Part shown: in pieces, positions 63,071 to 64,000 of the stretch | Numbering within the stretch: position 1 is the stretch's first letter | How the letters are laid out: every line of letters begins with the position of its first letter | Assembly: GCF_001688725.2 (NCBI RefSeq) | Contig: NZ_CP015401.2 | Span: 4,720,001-4,784,000, forward strand | DNA length: 64,000 bases | Direction: 5' to 3' | Origin: Bacteroides caecimuris | GTDB taxonomy: Bacteria; Bacteroidota; Bacteroidia; Bacteroidales; Bacteroidaceae | Notes under the pieces: generated by a model | What the model saw: only the letters and a program-made list of their open reading frames with translations | Told to the model about the DNA's origin: nothing | Database searches by the model: none | Made by a program: the position numbers and the translations under genes

Positions 63071-63114
63071 ATAGAAACAAGATGATAAAAGATATAAATT
63101 TAATATATGCGAAA

Positions 63115-63945
63115 ATGAAATATACACGGACATTATTAATTATTGTATTTGCTTCTGTTGCCCAGCTATTTTACGGGCAAGAAAGATACACAATCAGCGG
63201 TGAGTTTCCAGATCGTTCTTTGGATGGTGAGTATGTGTTTCTATATGAACATTCAGCTCTTGTTGAAGAACCTGAACGTATGAAGCAAGCATTCAAAGAT
63301 ACCATACTGGTAGTTGGTAATACATTCCATTACGAAGGAACGCTCAACCGGAAACCTTTTTTGGCTTCTCTCTCTTGCAGTAAAGGTAGACAGTTTCGTT
63401 ATAATACCTCTTTCGTTATAGAACCGGGGGATATTCAACTTCGCATTGTTGATTGGGGAAGTGAGGGGAATGTTTCCGGTGCTCCTATTAATAATGATTA
63501 TAATGCGTACATTATCGAATGTAAAAAGCAAGTAGACAAGATGCTCTATTTGATGAGAACCAAGCGGGAAGAGGAAGCGATGAAAAGTGATGCACGTCTA
63601 AATGCGTCGTTTCGAGATGCGTATATACGTTCCACAGAAGGTCGTTTGCTTTTTGGAGAAAAATATGCCCAATATCCCGATGTTATCCGATCTTGGTTGG
63701 CTATGTATATAGACCCTATTAATCAAACTGCGGGAGATGAGGCTATTTTATCGCGATTCTTGCATGTTGTCGATTTAATGCCTGAGGCAGAACGCGATAT
63801 TCTTTTAGCTTGGCGGGAGTATAGAATCGAGTTGCAAGAATATATGGTAAAAGCCAAGGCCTTGAAAGACAGTCTGGATGCTAAAAGACCTCGCTTTATT
63901 GAGGTTGTTCCTAGTCATTCATCATCAACAACGGAAAAATTATGA
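63115..63945 (+). CDS. DUF4369-like secreted protein without thioredoxin domain
   Basis: This protein of 276 residues from ATG 63115 has a signal MKYTRTLLIIVFASVAQLFYGQ. The start resembles DUF4369 (YTISGEFPDRSLDGEYVFLYEH...FHYEGTLNRKPFLASLSC...SFVIEPGDIQLRI). A helical stretch follows. DUF4369 is usually fused to a thioredoxin domain with a CxxC pair; this protein ends without one. Its last four bases, ATGA, overlap the start of the next gene. Confidence 0.65.
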   Translation: MKYTRTLLIIVFASVAQLFYGQERYTISGEFPDRSLDGEYVFLYEHSALVEEPERMKQAFKDTILVVGNTFHYEGTLNRKPFLASLSCSKGRQFRYNTSFVIEPGDIQLRIVDWGSEGNVSGAPINNDYNAYIIECKKQVDKMLYLMRTKREEEAMKSDARLNASFRDAYIRSTEGRLLFGEKYAQYPDVIRSWLAMYIDPINQTAGDEAILSRFLHVVDLMPEAERDILLAWREYRIELQEYMVKAKALKDSLDAKRPRFIEVVPSHSSSTTEKL

Positions 63946-64000
63946 TAGGATATGAAATAGCTATTAATGATCAGTCACCTGTGGTTGTCACGTCACCTGA
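63942..64000 (+). CDS. Start of an unidentified gene, cut by the window edge
   Basis: ATG 63942 overlaps the preceding stop (ATGA), suggesting translational coupling. The 19 full codons read MIGYEIAINDQSPVVVTSP. They are too short to assign. Confidence 0.45.
   Translation, partial: MIGYEIAINDQSPVVVTSP

Overview
This window looks like a chromosomal segment of a gut Bacteroides. The evidence is the number of SusC/SusD-type pairs, Bacteroides-style promoters (a TTG near -33 and xAnnTTTG near -7), many lipoprotein signals, moderate GC content, ISAs1-family elements and dense polysaccharide-degradation genes. No rRNA, tRNA or CRISPR array was seen.

Region 1 (1-26953) looks like an operon-switching DNA inversion system. 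A full-length DUF4965-family gene (2169-4691, minus) reads into a SusC gene that runs off the left edge. Divergent from it is a tyrosine recombinase (5055-6326). Two start-less copies of the last ~592 bp of the DUF4965 gene lie on the opposite strand at 6832-7436 and 18533-19136. Each is followed by a complete downstream operon: IPT/NHL lipoprotein, SusC, SusD, DUF1735/DUF4973-like lipoprotein. Inversion between the intact gene and either copy would join the single promoter-bearing head (residues 1 to ~639) to a new tail. The enzyme reading frame would be preserved while the nutrient-uptake operon behind it is swapped. SusD of cassette A is broken by an ISAs1 element, and an AAA ATPase gene sits between the two silent cassettes. 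A 128-bp palindrome-rich element with four ACTATAGTC sites exactly 22 bp apart follows the recombinase.

Region 2 (26984-49405) is a carbohydrate-degradation cluster: an MG2-like secreted protein, GH2, GH115, two GH43, GH76, a second DUF4965 protein, GH92, aldose 1-epimerase, GH127-like and an acyltransferase. Decayed GH67 and sulfatase genes lie among them. Four promoters share a direct repeat of an ATTG(a/g)... half-site, 21 bp apart and 38-39 bp upstream of the -7 box; a fifth is weaker. They look like one regulon controlled by an AraC-type or hybrid two-component regulator that is not encoded here.

Region 3 (49505-64000) starts with a second ISAs1 element, flanked by a perfect 10-bp target duplication and inserted at a promoter-like sequence ahead of an HU-like gene. 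An accessory region of secreted lipoproteins and small membrane proteins follows. It includes a membrane-anchored HTH protein, a transglutaminase-like protein with a discoidin-like end, tandem paralogous lipoproteins, a TlpA-like thioredoxin and a DUF4369-like protein. Two copies of a 90-residue membrane protein gene are identical except for one base and the stop codon, and their identity stops at the ORF borders.

All functional names rest on reading motifs and family resemblance by eye; no database search was run.
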